From the NCBI RefSeq assembly GCF_001517085.1, contig NZ_LRAC01000154.1, forward strand, positions 1 through 43,269: 43,269 bases of DNA. The letters run 5' to 3'. The first letter of the stretch is position 1. Each line of letters begins with the position of its first letter. The position numbers and the translations under genes were made by a program. The notes beneath the pieces are model-generated. The model saw nothing but the letters and a program-made list of their open reading frames with translations. It was not told the origin of the DNA and searched no databases. This stretch comes from Paenibacillus sp. DMB5. GTDB taxonomy: Bacteria; Bacillota; Bacilli; Paenibacillales; Paenibacillaceae. Positions 1 to 8,099 of this stretch are shown in pieces.

Positions 1-60
1 ACCGAAGTGATTTCCGATACTCACTCGTTGTTCAGTTTTCAAAGATCAAGCTCGTCGTCG
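1..60 (-). other. Leader of an rRNA operon lying beyond the left edge
   Basis: Read on the minus strand, positions 49-28 give TTGATCTTTGAAAACTGAAC followed by AACGAGTGAGT. This is the conserved boxA-like element found just upstream of 16S (and before 23S) rRNA genes in Bacillales, where the NusB/S10 antitermination complex binds. It runs toward the left edge, so the 16S gene should start just outside the window. Two strong promoters lie directly upstream. No mature rRNA sequence is visible, so the operon itself is inferred. The 1-366 interval holds no convincing protein gene. Confidence 0.65.
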
Positions 61-92
61 CTTTCGATTAACTCGTCAGCAGCAACTTTTAT

Positions 93-121
93 AATATATC
101 ATGTCTTTCGATTTAATGCAA
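93..121 (-). promoter_or_regulatory. Sigma-A promoter P2 of presumed rRNA operon
   Basis: On the minus strand a -35 TTGCAT (121-116) and a -10 TATATT (98-93) are separated by 17 bases, followed by ATAA. An A/T-rich stretch lies upstream, like an UP element. It sits about 45 bases before the boxA-like leader, as expected for the proximal promoter of an rRNA operon. Confidence 0.65.
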
Positions 122-209
122 CACTTTTTTTAAAAAAGTATTTTGCAATCTCATCATCAGAGCATGTCCCAATCACCAATTATTCCTTGCTGTTCGCGAC
201 TGGATTTAT

Positions 210-239
210 AATATACCATGGCCTGTCTCATAAAGACAA
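210..239 (-). promoter_or_regulatory. Sigma-A promoter P1 of presumed rRNA operon
   Basis: On the minus strand a -35 TTGTCT (239-234) and a -10 TATATT (215-210) are separated by 18 bases. Both this and P2 share the block TATATTATAA at the -10 region, which suggests a duplicated promoter pair. Tandem promoters are usual for Bacillus-type rrn operons. Confidence 0.55.
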
Positions 240-314
240 CCCACAATATTTCCCAATTATAAATTTGTTGCATTAGTCCAAAAGAGCTACTATCCCAAGG
301 CTTTTATTTTCTAT

Positions 315-347
315 CAAAAAGCATGCAGGCCTACAGCCCGCATGCTT
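315..347 (-). terminator. Rho-independent terminator of safA
   Basis: On the minus strand the arms AAGCATGC and GCATGCTT, extended inward by a GG/CC pair after one mismatch, enclose a 7-base loop. A run of five T follows. It lies 20 bases after the safA stop and insulates safA from the rRNA promoters that follow. Confidence 0.8.
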
Positions 348-366
348 CTGTTTAAACTAATCCCGG

Positions 367-1932
367 TTAATTCGAAATCCATGGATTTTTGCTTTTTTTG
401 CTGCTTCGGTTACTTCCCTGTTTAGACGTTGTTTTCGCCGATTTCCCATCGGTATGACCGGAGACCTTCACTTTCGCTCCTCCCGCCTTACCACTCCGTG
501 CTTTTCCTTTCGCTGCAGACTCTTTCAGTTCGGCGGATGCTTGAGGATCCTGCACGGCAGGCTCCGGTTCCAGAATCTCCGGCACCCGGTTATGCACAGC
601 GTTCTCCATACCCGGGTAAACCGGATAAGCTGGAATACCGGCTATCGCCGGACTAGCATATGCACCTAATGGCGCTGCAGCGTTAATGCCGGCATTAGGC
701 ATAGACTCTGTCATAAATCCATATGGCGAAATCCCCTCTGGCTGAGGTGTGAATGCAGGATAGACGCCGCCATATACGGGCTGGTCATAGCTGTACGGTT
801 GAATTACTGGTCCGCCTCCGCAGCCGCAGGATGGCCATGGCAGATTGACCGGCTGGCCCCCGTACTGCGGGACTCCATAAGGCGGATAATCGGTTGCCGG
901 ACTTACACCGGTAAACGGTGCAGCCGGATAGTCAGGCGCCATATTCGGATACCAGGCTCCCTGTGCTTCAGCTGCCGGGAATACATTGCCAGGGTAGCCA
1001 TACGGCACGCCGTACGGGATCATGCAATCTGGCATATACATGGCCGGCTCGATCATATTCTGTGCCGGATTAATGCCCGCTACCGGCATAGCCTGCTCAT
1101 AATACGGAGATACAGTCGGGCAATCATAGATATAAGGATTTTCATTTAATCCCGGGTAGCCCGCTGCCGGATCACAATGTGTTTCCTTAGTTGCCGGAGC
1201 CCAGACAGCAGGTTCAACCGCTGTCTTCCCCTTTTCCTTAGGCTCATAGACCACGGCTTCCTGGGCGGGAACGGAAATCTGCACATACAGGCTTTGCGAT
1301 TCATGGACCATCTGGACAGGTGCAGGCTCAGGCGCTTTGTTAACTACCGGAGCTACATTTACTTCCGGAGCTATGTTTACTTCAGGAGCCACATTCATTT
1401 CAGGCGCTTTATTGATCACAGGCTCAGGTACCGTTTCTGCTACCGGGGCCGTCTCTGTTTCCTTAGCGGGCTCTGCTATAGGTCCGGTATAGGTTTTTCC
1501 GCCGACCTTTGTTTTATCTACAACTGCCGGAGATGTGGCTTCGGCCGGAACCGGTGTAGCATTCCCTTGGATAGATTGCGGCTGAATGGCCGCTCCATTC
1601 GATTTTTTTGGGATGTTCACAATTTCACCTGTCAAAAGCGCATTCGGATTTTTAAGCTGCGGATTGGCATCAATCACTTCCTTGAGCGTAATTCCCCAGG
1701 CTTTGGATAATTTCCACAAGGTATCCCCTTGTTTGACTGTATGTTTATAAAAAAGCTCACTGGTTTCCGGCACAGAGGCCGGAGCTGAAGGAATTTTGAC
1801 TTTTTCCCCTACGTTCAGCACATCCGGATTACTGATCTGCGGATTAGCCTCAATGATTTTTTGCAGCGGTACTCCGTACTTTTGCGATAACGCATAGAGC
1901 GAATCGCCTTGCTTGACAATGTGTATTTTCAC
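367..1932 (-). CDS. safA: SafA-like LysM spore coat morphogenetic protein
   Basis: A 521-residue protein likely to localise to the forespore surface and recruit inner coat proteins, as SafA does with SpoVID in B. subtilis. Two LysM domains occupy roughly residues 2-48 and 62-109; both contain the HxVKQGD start and the IxxANPQ core. The rest is low-complexity, with a short repeat of the type APEVN (about residues 175-205), then a Pro/Tyr/Gly-rich stretch with many PYG and PGM turns, a CGCGGG cluster, and a basic Lys/Ser tail. The start is GTG at 1932 with AGGAGG ten bases upstream. SafA identity rests on the LysM pair, the spore-coat-like composition and the position beyond the phe/obg cluster, as in B. 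subtilis. Only the LysM part has real sequence support. The partner SpoVID is also in this window. Confidence 0.75.
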   Translation of the reverse strand: MKIHIVKQGDSLYALSQKYGVPLQKIIEANPQISNPDVLNVGEKVKIPSAPASVPETSELFYKHTVKQGDTLWKLSKAWGITLKEVIDANPQLKNPNALLTGEIVNIPKKSNGAAIQPQSIQGNATPVPAEATSPAVVDKTKVGGKTYTGPIAEPAKETETAPVAETVPEPVINKAPEMNVAPEVNIAPEVNVAPVVNKAPEPAPVQMVHESQSLYVQISVPAQEAVVYEPKEKGKTAVEPAVWAPATKETHCDPAAGYPGLNENPYIYDCPTVSPYYEQAMPVAGINPAQNMIEPAMYMPDCMIPYGVPYGYPGNVFPAAEAQGAWYPNMAPDYPAAPFTGVSPATDYPPYGVPQYGGQPVNLPWPSCGCGGGPVIQPYSYDQPVYGGVYPAFTPQPEGISPYGFMTESMPNAGINAAAPLGAYASPAIAGIPAYPVYPGMENAVHNRVPEILEPEPAVQDPQASAELKESAAKGKARSGKAGGAKVKVSGHTDGKSAKTTSKQGSNRSSKKSKNPWISN

Positions 1933-2142
1933 GCAGCATTAACCTCCTAAAAATGCGTAATGGTTGGAGCGCGTTGCAAGCTTTACAGCCATGTCTTCTC
2001 TAATCCGGCTGCAAATTCCGGCTCATAGAAGCATCCGTCCCCACTCCCGGGTACTGCTCCCTGAGCATCGTTATATGCGTTACAGCTGCCTCCTTCGTTA
2101 CTACATCTTATGCAGCCCATGGGCGATTGACATCCCTGGAAC

Positions 2143-2223
2143 AAAAAAAATCCCTTCATGCTCAGACGGGACTGGCCTTTGTCTTATTAACAAAGGTCTA
2201 TCCCGCTTGCATGAAGGGATTTA
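2143..2223 (-). terminator. Large nested terminator after ilvE
   Basis: On the minus strand the outer arms AAATCCCTTCATGC (2223-2210) and GCATGAAGGGATTT (2162-2149) pair perfectly and are followed by T8. Inside are two further nested pairings, CGGGA/TCCCG and CCTTTGT/ACAAAGG. It ends the hom-thrB-pheA-ilvE unit. The rest of the gap 1933-2260 holds only the safA leader; I see no clear promoter motif in it. Confidence 0.85.
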
Positions 2224-2260
2224 TATGTCTAATTAAAGCAGGCTCAGTCCCGGATACAAC

Positions 2261-3142
2261 TTACTCCCAGACTTTATAGCCGTCCTTATCCACAGCATTA
2301 CGGAATTCTTCAAGCAGCTGCAGCGTAATCGGACCGGCATGTCCTTCGCCGATAATCCGGCCGTCGATTTCGCGGGCGGCGATAACTTCGGCTGCTGTTC
2401 CGGTGAAGAAAACCTCGTCGGCAATATACACATCGTGCATGGTGAATGGCTCTTCCTTCAAAGGCAGACCCAGCTTCGCACACAGCTCGATGATCGCCAG
2501 ACGGGTGATGCCTTCCAGTGCGCCCAGATAGCAAGGCGGCGTGTAGACAACTCCTCTTTTGACGATAAAGATGTTGTCACCGGAGCCCTCAGTTACATAG
2601 CCCTGTGCATTCATCATGATGGCTTCGTCGGCTTCCGCCAGATTGGACTGGATTTTGACGAGGATGTTGTTCAGATAGTTAAGCGACTTGATCTTCGGAT
2701 TGAGCGCATCCGGAAGGTTGCGGCGCTGGGATACAGAGACGGCACGCAAGCCGTTCAGGTAAGCCTGTTCCGGATAGATCGCGAGCTGCTCCACAATAAT
2801 GATTACACTGGCCTTAGGACAGCGGCGCGGATCAAGTCCAAGATTACCGACACCGCGCGAAACGATCAAACGGATATAGCCGTTGCGCATTTCATTCAGA
2901 CGGATCGTCTCTGCCATCGCTTCCAGCATTTCATCATAAGTCAGCGGAATGTCCAGCATGATGGATTTGGCCGAATCATACAGCCTGTCCAGATGCTCTT
3001 TGCATTTAAAAATATTGCCGTTATAAATACGGATGCCTTCGAAAATACCATCCCCGTAAAGAAAACCGTGATCAAATACGGATACCTTTGCATTTTCCTT
3101 TGTTACGTGTTGTCCATCCAGATAGATCCATTGCTCAGCCAT
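2261..3142 (-). CDS. ilvE: Branched-chain amino acid aminotransferase
   Basis: A PLP-dependent class IV (fold type IV) aminotransferase of 293 residues that makes valine, leucine and isoleucine from their 2-oxo acids with glutamate. Visible family marks are the N-terminal VFDHGFLYGDGIFEGIR block, the probable PLP lysine in NPKIKSLNYLNN, EGSGDNIF, and the phosphate-binding FFTGTAAEV near the C-terminus. The start is ATG at 3142, four bases after the pheA stop; the ribosome site GGAGG lies within the end of pheA, giving translational coupling. It is the last gene before a large terminator. A D-amino-acid transaminase belongs to the same fold, but the length and EGIR motif fit IlvE better. Confidence 0.9.
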   Translation of the reverse strand: MAEQWIYLDGQHVTKENAKVSVFDHGFLYGDGIFEGIRIYNGNIFKCKEHLDRLYDSAKSIMLDIPLTYDEMLEAMAETIRLNEMRNGYIRLIVSRGVGNLGLDPRRCPKASVIIIVEQLAIYPEQAYLNGLRAVSVSQRRNLPDALNPKIKSLNYLNNILVKIQSNLAEADEAIMMNAQGYVTEGSGDNIFIVKRGVVYTPPCYLGALEGITRLAIIELCAKLGLPLKEEPFTMHDVYIADEVFFTGTAAEVIAAREIDGRIIGEGHAGPITLQLLEEFRNAVDKDGYKVWE

Positions 3143-3146
3143 GAAC

Positions 3147-4034
3147 TTACTGCACCTCCGCTTTCTCTTCCTCATAGGTGTATGTGGGATACGAGCCCAG
3201 AATCCGCACCTGGCAGCCCAAAGCTTTGATCTCTTCGATCGCCGCCGGCAGCAGGACCGATTCTATCGGTTCCAGCACATCAATGTAAAAATAATAAGTA
3301 CCCAACTTCTTCTTCGTCGGCCGTGATTCAATACGTGATAAATTCAGCCGCCGCCACGCAAAGGCGGCCAGTACCTGGTGCAGAGCTCCCGGAAAATCCT
3401 CCGGCAGGGTTACAAGAATACTTGTCTTGTCACCAGAGCTCTTCTTCGGAAGGCTCAGCTTCTGCGGCCCTACCAGAACGAAACGCGTGTAGTTATTATG
3501 GTGATCCGTAATCTTGCGCTCGACAATCTCCAGGCCGTGTGTCGCGGCTCCAAGCGCAGTGCCGATGGCCGCCCAGCCCCGGCCGGGATTGTTCTTCACA
3601 ATCTCCACAGCCTCGGAGGTGCTTCCTACCGACTCCAGCTCAGCCCACGGCGCATGCTCGCGTATGAACTGCAGGCACTGCGCCATAGCGACAGGATGAG
3701 AGAGGATCTTCACCATTCCGGAATAGTCCTTTTCGCCGCTGCTATTCTTGAATTCTCCAGGATGGCCGATCAGATTCTGAATAGACGGAAAGATCCATTC
3801 CGCCTGCATAGGCAAATTGACTTCATTGATGAGCCAGTCAATATGCAGGCTTACCGAACCGTCAATCGTATTCTCAATCGGGATCACACTGTAATCCGTA
3901 GTGCCGCCTGCCGTCGAAAGAAAGACATCGGATATCAGCTTGTGATGCACAATGCTGACCGGCTCGTCACCAAATAAATGCAGCAGCGCTTCGTGGGATA
4001 CCGTACCCTGCGGCAATACCGCTATTGATTTCAT
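3147..4034 (-). CDS. pheA: Prephenate dehydratase
   Basis: Converts prephenate to phenylpyruvate in phenylalanine synthesis. The 295-residue protein has the PDT catalytic block TTDYSVIPIENTIDGSV near residue 60 and a C-terminal ACT domain with the ESRPTKKKLGTYYFY signature that binds phenylalanine for feedback inhibition. There is no chorismate mutase domain, as in Bacillus PheA. The start is ATG at 4034, which overlaps the thrB stop as ATGA, with AAAGGAG about 11 bases before it; this start removes an implausible basic extension of 30 residues. It belongs to the hom-thrB-pheA-ilvE unit. Confidence 0.93.
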   Translation of the reverse strand: MKSIAVLPQGTVSHEALLHLFGDEPVSIVHHKLISDVFLSTAGGTTDYSVIPIENTIDGSVSLHIDWLINEVNLPMQAEWIFPSIQNLIGHPGEFKNSSGEKDYSGMVKILSHPVAMAQCLQFIREHAPWAELESVGSTSEAVEIVKNNPGRGWAAIGTALGAATHGLEIVERKITDHHNNYTRFVLVGPQKLSLPKKSSGDKTSILVTLPEDFPGALHQVLAAFAWRRLNLSRIESRPTKKKLGTYYFYIDVLEPIESVLLPAAIEEIKALGCQVRILGSYPTYTYEEEKAEVQ

Positions 4035-5011
4035 GACAGTACTTCTCCTTTTATCATATCCAAAAATGAGCCGTTTTGCATCCCGTTTCTTTCCAGCAGC
4101 TCTGCCTTTACGCCGTCCGTACACGGAGACAGCCAGCGGGTGAGCGCCGGAATCCCGTGCTCCGCCATCGTCTCCTTCAGGAACAGCTCCAGATCCTGCT
4201 TCTGACTGCTGCCAGCGTCCACCAGACAGAGCAGGGTCGGGCCTGCTCCGCTAAGCGCAATACCAAGTGCCCCGTGCTGCGGTGCTTCTGCGAGCAGCTT
4301 CACCATTCCGGGGACAAGTGGAGCTCGGTACGGCTGATGCAGACGGTCCAGCATCGCCCGGCCGATCAGATCAAGCCTGCCCGCCGCAAAGGCTGCTGTA
4401 AGCAGCGAGGTACGGCTAATATTATACACAGCATCGCTGACGGTAATTTCCGCAGGAATAACCCCCCGTGCCTTGGTCGTAGCAAGCTCAAACTCTGGAA
4501 TTACAACGAGCACCTCCATATCCCGGGGCGGCTCAATCCGGATATAGTCGGCATGTGCACCGTCCCAGACAGCCGTAATGATTCCTCCGAACAGGGAGGC
4601 TCCAACGTTGTCGGGATGCTTTTCGAGGGAGCAGGCCATATCGAACAGCTTGGCGTTGTCCAGCGGAGAGCCGATCATCGTATTGGCCGCAGCCAGCGCG
4701 CCGACAATGGCCGATGCGCTGCTGCCAAGGCCGCGGGTAAGCGGAATATCCGAATACATCGAAATGGACAGCTCGGGAACAGAGACGCCCGCTTCGGTAA
4801 ATACCATCTGGGCCACCTGGTAGAGCAGATTGCTTTTATCACAGGGAAGCCCGTTCATCTGGTCGCCGTAAAAGTGAAACACCGTCTCTTCGGCTTCTTC
4901 CATCTCAATCCAGGCATACAGCGACAAAGCCATTCCCAGCGTATCAAAGCCGGGCCCCAGATTGGCGGTACTGGCGGGTACTTTTACTCTAGACCTTCCA
5001 TACATACTCAT
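4031..5011 (-). CDS. thrB: Homoserine kinase
   Basis: A GHMP-family kinase of 326 residues that phosphorylates homoserine on the way to threonine. The N-terminal VPASTANLGPGFDTLG block is typical of ThrB, and the ATP-binding PLTRGLGSSASA loop lies at residues 90-101. A C-terminal GHMP block LSGAGPTLLCL is present. It follows hom by 35 bases and overlaps pheA by four bases. AAGGAG lies 12 bases before the ATG at 5011; a second ATG two codons downstream is also possible. Confidence 0.95.
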   Translation of the reverse strand: MSMYGRSRVKVPASTANLGPGFDTLGMALSLYAWIEMEEAEETVFHFYGDQMNGLPCDKSNLLYQVAQMVFTEAGVSVPELSISMYSDIPLTRGLGSSASAIVGALAAANTMIGSPLDNAKLFDMACSLEKHPDNVGASLFGGIITAVWDGAHADYIRIEPPRDMEVLVVIPEFELATTKARGVIPAEITVSDAVYNISRTSLLTAAFAAGRLDLIGRAMLDRLHQPYRAPLVPGMVKLLAEAPQHGALGIALSGAGPTLLCLVDAGSSQKQDLELFLKETMAEHGIPALTRWLSPCTDGVKAELLERNGMQNGSFLDMIKGEVLS

Positions 5012-5046
5012 AGCGGGTGAAATCTCCTTCGTCTTTTTTGCGAGTA

Positions 5047-6333
5047 CTATCCCTCTACACGGTAATGGCTCTTGATCCGGTGAATAACCGGAAGCTCCTC
5101 CAGATGGCGCAGCACCTTGTTCATACTCGCCTTGCTGGCATTATGAGTTACAATAATAATTTCCGCATCCGGATTATTCGGATTGGCCTGCTGCACCACG
5201 GAATCGAGACTGACCTCATACTCCGCAAATACCTGGGTGATCTTGGCCAAAACGCCCGCTTTGTCATCAACATGGAGCAGCAGAAAGTTTTTGTAAAAGA
5301 TATCTTCGTCGCTCTTCAGCTTCTTCTGCTTATAAGGCACAATCTGCTTCAAGCCGTTCACGCCCAGCTTCAGGTTCTTGATCACCGCCACCAGATCCGC
5401 AACGATTGAAGTCGCTGTAGGCATGGCACCGGCACCTGCGCCGTAGAACATCGTCTCTCCAACCGCCTGCCCGTATACATAAACCGCATTAAACACGCCG
5501 TTCACGGATGCGAGCGGGTGGGAGGTGCGGATCATCGTCGGCTGGACACTGATGCTGAATTCCTCGTCTTCACACTCGGCGATCCCCAGCAGTTTCATAT
5601 CATAGCCAAGCCGTTTGGCAAAAGCAATATCCTCCTTGCTTACGCCGGAAATCCCGCTGACGCTGACATCATTCAGCTCCACATTGGTGCGGAAGCCGAG
5701 CGTGCCCAGAATGGCCATTTTGCGCGCTGCATCCAGGCCCTCCACATCAGAGGTCGGGTCGGACTCGGCATAGCCCAGTCCCTGCGCTTCTTTCAGCACA
5801 TCGTGATACGAGGCGCCTTCCTGGCTCATTTTGCTCAGTATGTAATTGGTTGTACCGTTTACGATCCCCATGATTTTTTTGATTTTGTCAGAGGAAAAGC
5901 CCTCGATCAGCGTACGGATAATTGGAATCCCGCCGGCCACGCTGGCCTCATAAAATACGTCACACTGCTTCTCCTGCGCCTTGGCCAGAATCTCCGACCC
6001 GTGGAGTGCCATCAGATCTTTATTGGCGGTGACGATGTGCTTGCCGAGCTCCAGCGCCTCAAGAATATATTCCTTCGTGCCGGCGATGCCGCCCATTACC
6101 TCAACAATGACATCAATTTCCGGGTCGCGGATAACCTCCCAAGGATCTGTAGTGATCAGCGCTGCATCCACTTCGATGTCCCGCGGCTTATCGACATTTT
6201 TTACAGCTATACGTTCAATAACGATCGGGGAACCCACCTGACTGCTCAGGTCCTCCTGATTTCCTTCCACGATACGGACAACACCTGCACCGACCGTGCC
6301 AAGGCCCAATAATCCAACTTTAACCGGCTTCAT
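5047..6333 (-). CDS. hom: Homoserine dehydrogenase
   Basis: Reduces aspartate semialdehyde to homoserine, the branch point for threonine and methionine. The 428-residue protein has an N-terminal Rossmann motif GLLGLGTVGAGV at residues 8-19, the catalytic block with NGTTNYIL and GLGYAESDPTSDVEG, and a C-terminal ACT domain (about 350-428) for threonine feedback. The length matches the Bacillus enzyme (about 433). The start ATG at 6333 follows AGGAGG by seven bases. Just upstream is a 65-bp tandem repeat that fills the gap to pheB and could affect transcript processing or read-through. Confidence 0.95.
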   Translation of the reverse strand: MKPVKVGLLGLGTVGAGVVRIVEGNQEDLSSQVGSPIVIERIAVKNVDKPRDIEVDAALITTDPWEVIRDPEIDVIVEVMGGIAGTKEYILEALELGKHIVTANKDLMALHGSEILAKAQEKQCDVFYEASVAGGIPIIRTLIEGFSSDKIKKIMGIVNGTTNYILSKMSQEGASYHDVLKEAQGLGYAESDPTSDVEGLDAARKMAILGTLGFRTNVELNDVSVSGISGVSKEDIAFAKRLGYDMKLLGIAECEDEEFSISVQPTMIRTSHPLASVNGVFNAVYVYGQAVGETMFYGAGAGAMPTATSIVADLVAVIKNLKLGVNGLKQIVPYKQKKLKSDEDIFYKNFLLLHVDDKAGVLAKITQVFAEYEVSLDSVVQQANPNNPDAEIIIVTHNASKASMNKVLRHLEELPVIHRIKSHYRVEG

Positions 6334-6348
6334 GTGGTTCCTCCTAAA

Positions 6349-6497
6349 AGTTTTATGAAGCTATACTCCTCTGAATTTCTACGCAATAAAACTTGCTTCG
6401 TAAGCATCCGCTTAGTTTTATGAAGCTATACTCCCCTGAATTTCTACGCAATAAAACTTGCTTCGTAAGCATCCGCTTAGTTTTATGAAGCTATACT
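6349..6497. repeat. 65-bp tandem repeat, 2.3 copies, before hom
   Basis: Copies start at 6349, 6414 and 6479 (the last is partial, about 19 bases). The two full copies differ by one base (CTCCTCTG versus CTCCCCTG). Each carries a small hairpin TGCTT-CGT-AAGCA inside the flanking inverted pair AAAACT/AGTTTT. It fills the gap between pheB and hom. It resembles short dispersed intergenic repeats I associate with Paenibacillus genomes, but I could not check this. Confidence 0.9.
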
Positions 6498-6498
6498 G

Positions 6499-6936
6499 CT
6501 ACCCCTGACCTATGATCACAGCCCGTTTCACACCGGATATTTCCCGCAGACCGTCCAGCATATCGCCCAGCTCCTGATTCATATGTGAAATCTCTACAGA
6601 GATCACTACGTTCGCCCGTCCCTGCAGCGGAATACTCTGATTGATTGTCAGCACATTTGCCCCGTGAACCGCCACACAGCCAAGCACCTTGGACAGCATA
6701 CCCGATTCATGCTCCAGATCAAGTGAAATAGTTACGATCCGTTCCCGCTCCAGCTGGTGGATTAGATGAATGCCGTCTTTATATTTATAAAAAGCGCTGC
6801 GGCTAAGTCCAACCTGCTCCACACCTTCATGTACCGTCTTGGCGTCTCCTGCTTCCAGCAGCTGTTTGACCTGCATGGTCTTCAGCACAGCGTCAGGCAA
6901 AATGTCCTCGCGGACCAAATAATAGCGCTCTTTCAC
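6499..6936 (-). CDS. pheB: ACT domain protein, PheB/PauR-like
   Basis: A 145-residue protein close in length and layout to Bacillus PheB (147 residues), starting KERYYLVREDILPDAV. The N-terminal part has a helix-turn-helix-like segment (TVHEGVEQVGLSRSAFYKYKD) and the C-terminal ACT domain (about 75-145) should bind an amino acid, probably phenylalanine. Its exact biochemical role is not established. I chose GTG at 6936 rather than an ATG at 7038 because a sigma-A promoter (6979-7008) lies between them and GTGAGG precedes the GTG. The ACT domain and the phe/hom neighbours point to amino-acid-responsive regulation. Confidence 0.85.
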   Translation of the reverse strand: MKERYYLVREDILPDAVLKTMQVKQLLEAGDAKTVHEGVEQVGLSRSAFYKYKDGIHLIHQLERERIVTISLDLEHESGMLSKVLGCVAVHGANVLTINQSIPLQGRANVVISVEISHMNQELGDMLDGLREISGVKRAVIIGQG

Positions 6937-6978
6937 GAACGTCCTCACCCCAAAGACTTTTGTGTTTTCATAGTGGAC

Positions 6979-7008
6979 ATTATACTTGAAAAGCTCTGAA
7001 AAAAGCAA
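6979..7008 (-). promoter_or_regulatory. Sigma-A promoter of pheB-hom-thrB-pheA-ilvE
   Basis: On the minus strand a -35 TTGCTT (7008-7003) and a perfect -10 TATAAT (6984-6979) are 18 bases apart, about 43 bases before the pheB GTG. It fixes the pheB start and probably drives the downstream genes, with the repeat before hom in between. Confidence 0.6.
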
Positions 7009-7120
7009 TAGGTTTTCACCGGGTACAGCCGGTGCCATCCCCGTTCAAATGCAAAATCAGATTGTATAAAAAGATAACATGCGGCTAATACAACGTCCAG
7101 GCGGTGCAGTACGCTGCCTC

Positions 7121-7549
7121 CTACTTTAACGCCGCAAGCTCCCTGTTCCGCCGCAGGAGCGTACCGGCTATGCTGTCCGCCAGTTCACCGGCCGCCCCTT
7201 CCCAGCCGCTGCCCGGGTCCCTGAGCGTCAGCAGAAGCGCCACCTGATCATGCAGCAAAGAAATCTGCCGGGTAAGCATTTCTTCGGTATCATACAGATC
7301 CGGCCTGGAGTGCGGGTCGCTATACCGGAACTGCTCCTCCAGCCCGGCGACAAGCTCCGCAAGCCACTGCGCCCCGGGATGCCTCCAGCTTCCGGCCAGC
7401 TCCCGGATGTCCCTCAGCTCGGCCTGGTGCTGTGTGTGGGCACTGGCGGCATCGTCAGTCCGGCGTCCCCCTGCAGCGGCATTGCGGCTGTATAGGCCTG
7501 TCACCGCGAGCAGGGCAGCAGCACTAACCAGCAGCAGCGTCAGCTGCAC
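7121..7549 (-). CDS. Unknown protein, C-terminal part of a split membrane protein
   Basis: I do not recognise the family. This 142-residue frame begins at GTG 7549 with a hydrophobic helix (about residues 2-20) and continues as a soluble, charged, helical tail ending RRNRELAALK. It overlaps the previous frame (7540-7869) by 10 bases. Reading this frame backwards past its GTG gives more hydrophobic residues (GAAYAAVQLTLLL), so translation probably comes from upstream. Adding one G to a GG at about 7570 would join the two frames as LQLQGAAYAAV. It is either the 3' half of one frame-shifted gene for a four-helix membrane protein with a cytoplasmic tail, or a small coupled protein. It lies between obg and pheB. 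Confidence 0.55.
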   Translation of the reverse strand: MQLTLLLVSAAALLAVTGLYSRNAAAGGRRTDDAASAHTQHQAELRDIRELAGSWRHPGAQWLAELVAGLEEQFRYSDPHSRPDLYDTEEMLTRQISLLHDQVALLLTLRDPGSGWEGAAGELADSIAGTLLRRNRELAALK

Positions 7550-7869
7550 TGCCGCATAAGCCGCGCCTGGAGCTGCAGGCCCCAGTCGAGCAGCGCCGCC
7601 GCAATCATAACAGCGGCCGCATAAGCGGCAGTAATCCAGGCGCCGGCATTCAGCCCCAGAGAGGGATTCCGGTTACCTCTGGGCGTGCGCAGCCGGCATA
7701 CGGTAAAGCCGAAGACCACACTTTCCGCAGACAGCATAGCCAGCATGCTGACGAAAGAGCGGGGCTGCAGTCCGGGCAGCCCAAGGATGATAAAGAAGGC
7801 GACTGTCAGAATTACCGCTGCTGCATAGATTAGACTACTGTTTCCGGCATAGCTCCTGTTCTTTTGCAT
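7540..7869 (-). CDS. Unknown membrane protein, N-terminal part
   Basis: A 109-residue frame from ATG 7869, with AGGAGG five bases upstream, so translation surely starts here. Three hydrophobic helices are visible, around residues 12-34, 38-58 and 75-98, ending in ALLDWGLQL. After that the frame runs through a non-hydrophobic RLMRQCS and stops, while a fourth helix appears in the next frame. This suggests a missing base and a single gene spanning 7121-7869. No family was recognised. A strong terminator separates it from obg upstream. Confidence 0.6.
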   Translation of the reverse strand: MQKNRSYAGNSSLIYAAAVILTVAFFIILGLPGLQPRSFVSMLAMLSAESVVFGFTVCRLRTPRGNRNPSLGLNAGAWITAAYAAAVMIAAALLDWGLQLQARLMRQCS

Positions 7870-8019
7870 AATGTCCTCCTTTAACCGGTCCTTCTGCCAC
7901 ACCTGCAGCTGAACTTCTGTCCTGGCTTCAGTTCAGGCCATCCGGCTTATATAGGAAATCGCGCCTTCCATCTCCCATTGTATACGATCTGCTGCCGGTT
8001 TGGATGTGCCCTACATGAT

Positions 8020-8077
8020 AAAAAAACGCCGCAGTGCTCTCCGCTAGGAGAAGGCACTGCCGGCGTTCTATGACTGC
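8020..8077 (-). terminator. Rho-independent terminator of obg
   Basis: On the minus strand AACGCCGGCAGTGC pairs with GCACTGCGGCGTT across a loop with its own small CTCC/GGAG hairpin, followed by T7. It lies just after the obg stop. Confidence 0.9.
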
Positions 8078-8099
8078 CTGCCGGCGGGCATAAGCATTT

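Noticed and set aside
7..276. An 89-codon plus-strand frame at the left edge
   Set aside because: It overlaps the two rRNA-type promoters and the boxA-like leader on the other strand; no ribosome site and A/T-rich composition.
2086..2160. Possible short peptide gene after GAAGGAGG upstream of safA
   Set aside because: The nearest in-range ATG is over 15 bases from the ribosome-like site and gives only about 22 residues; not supportable.
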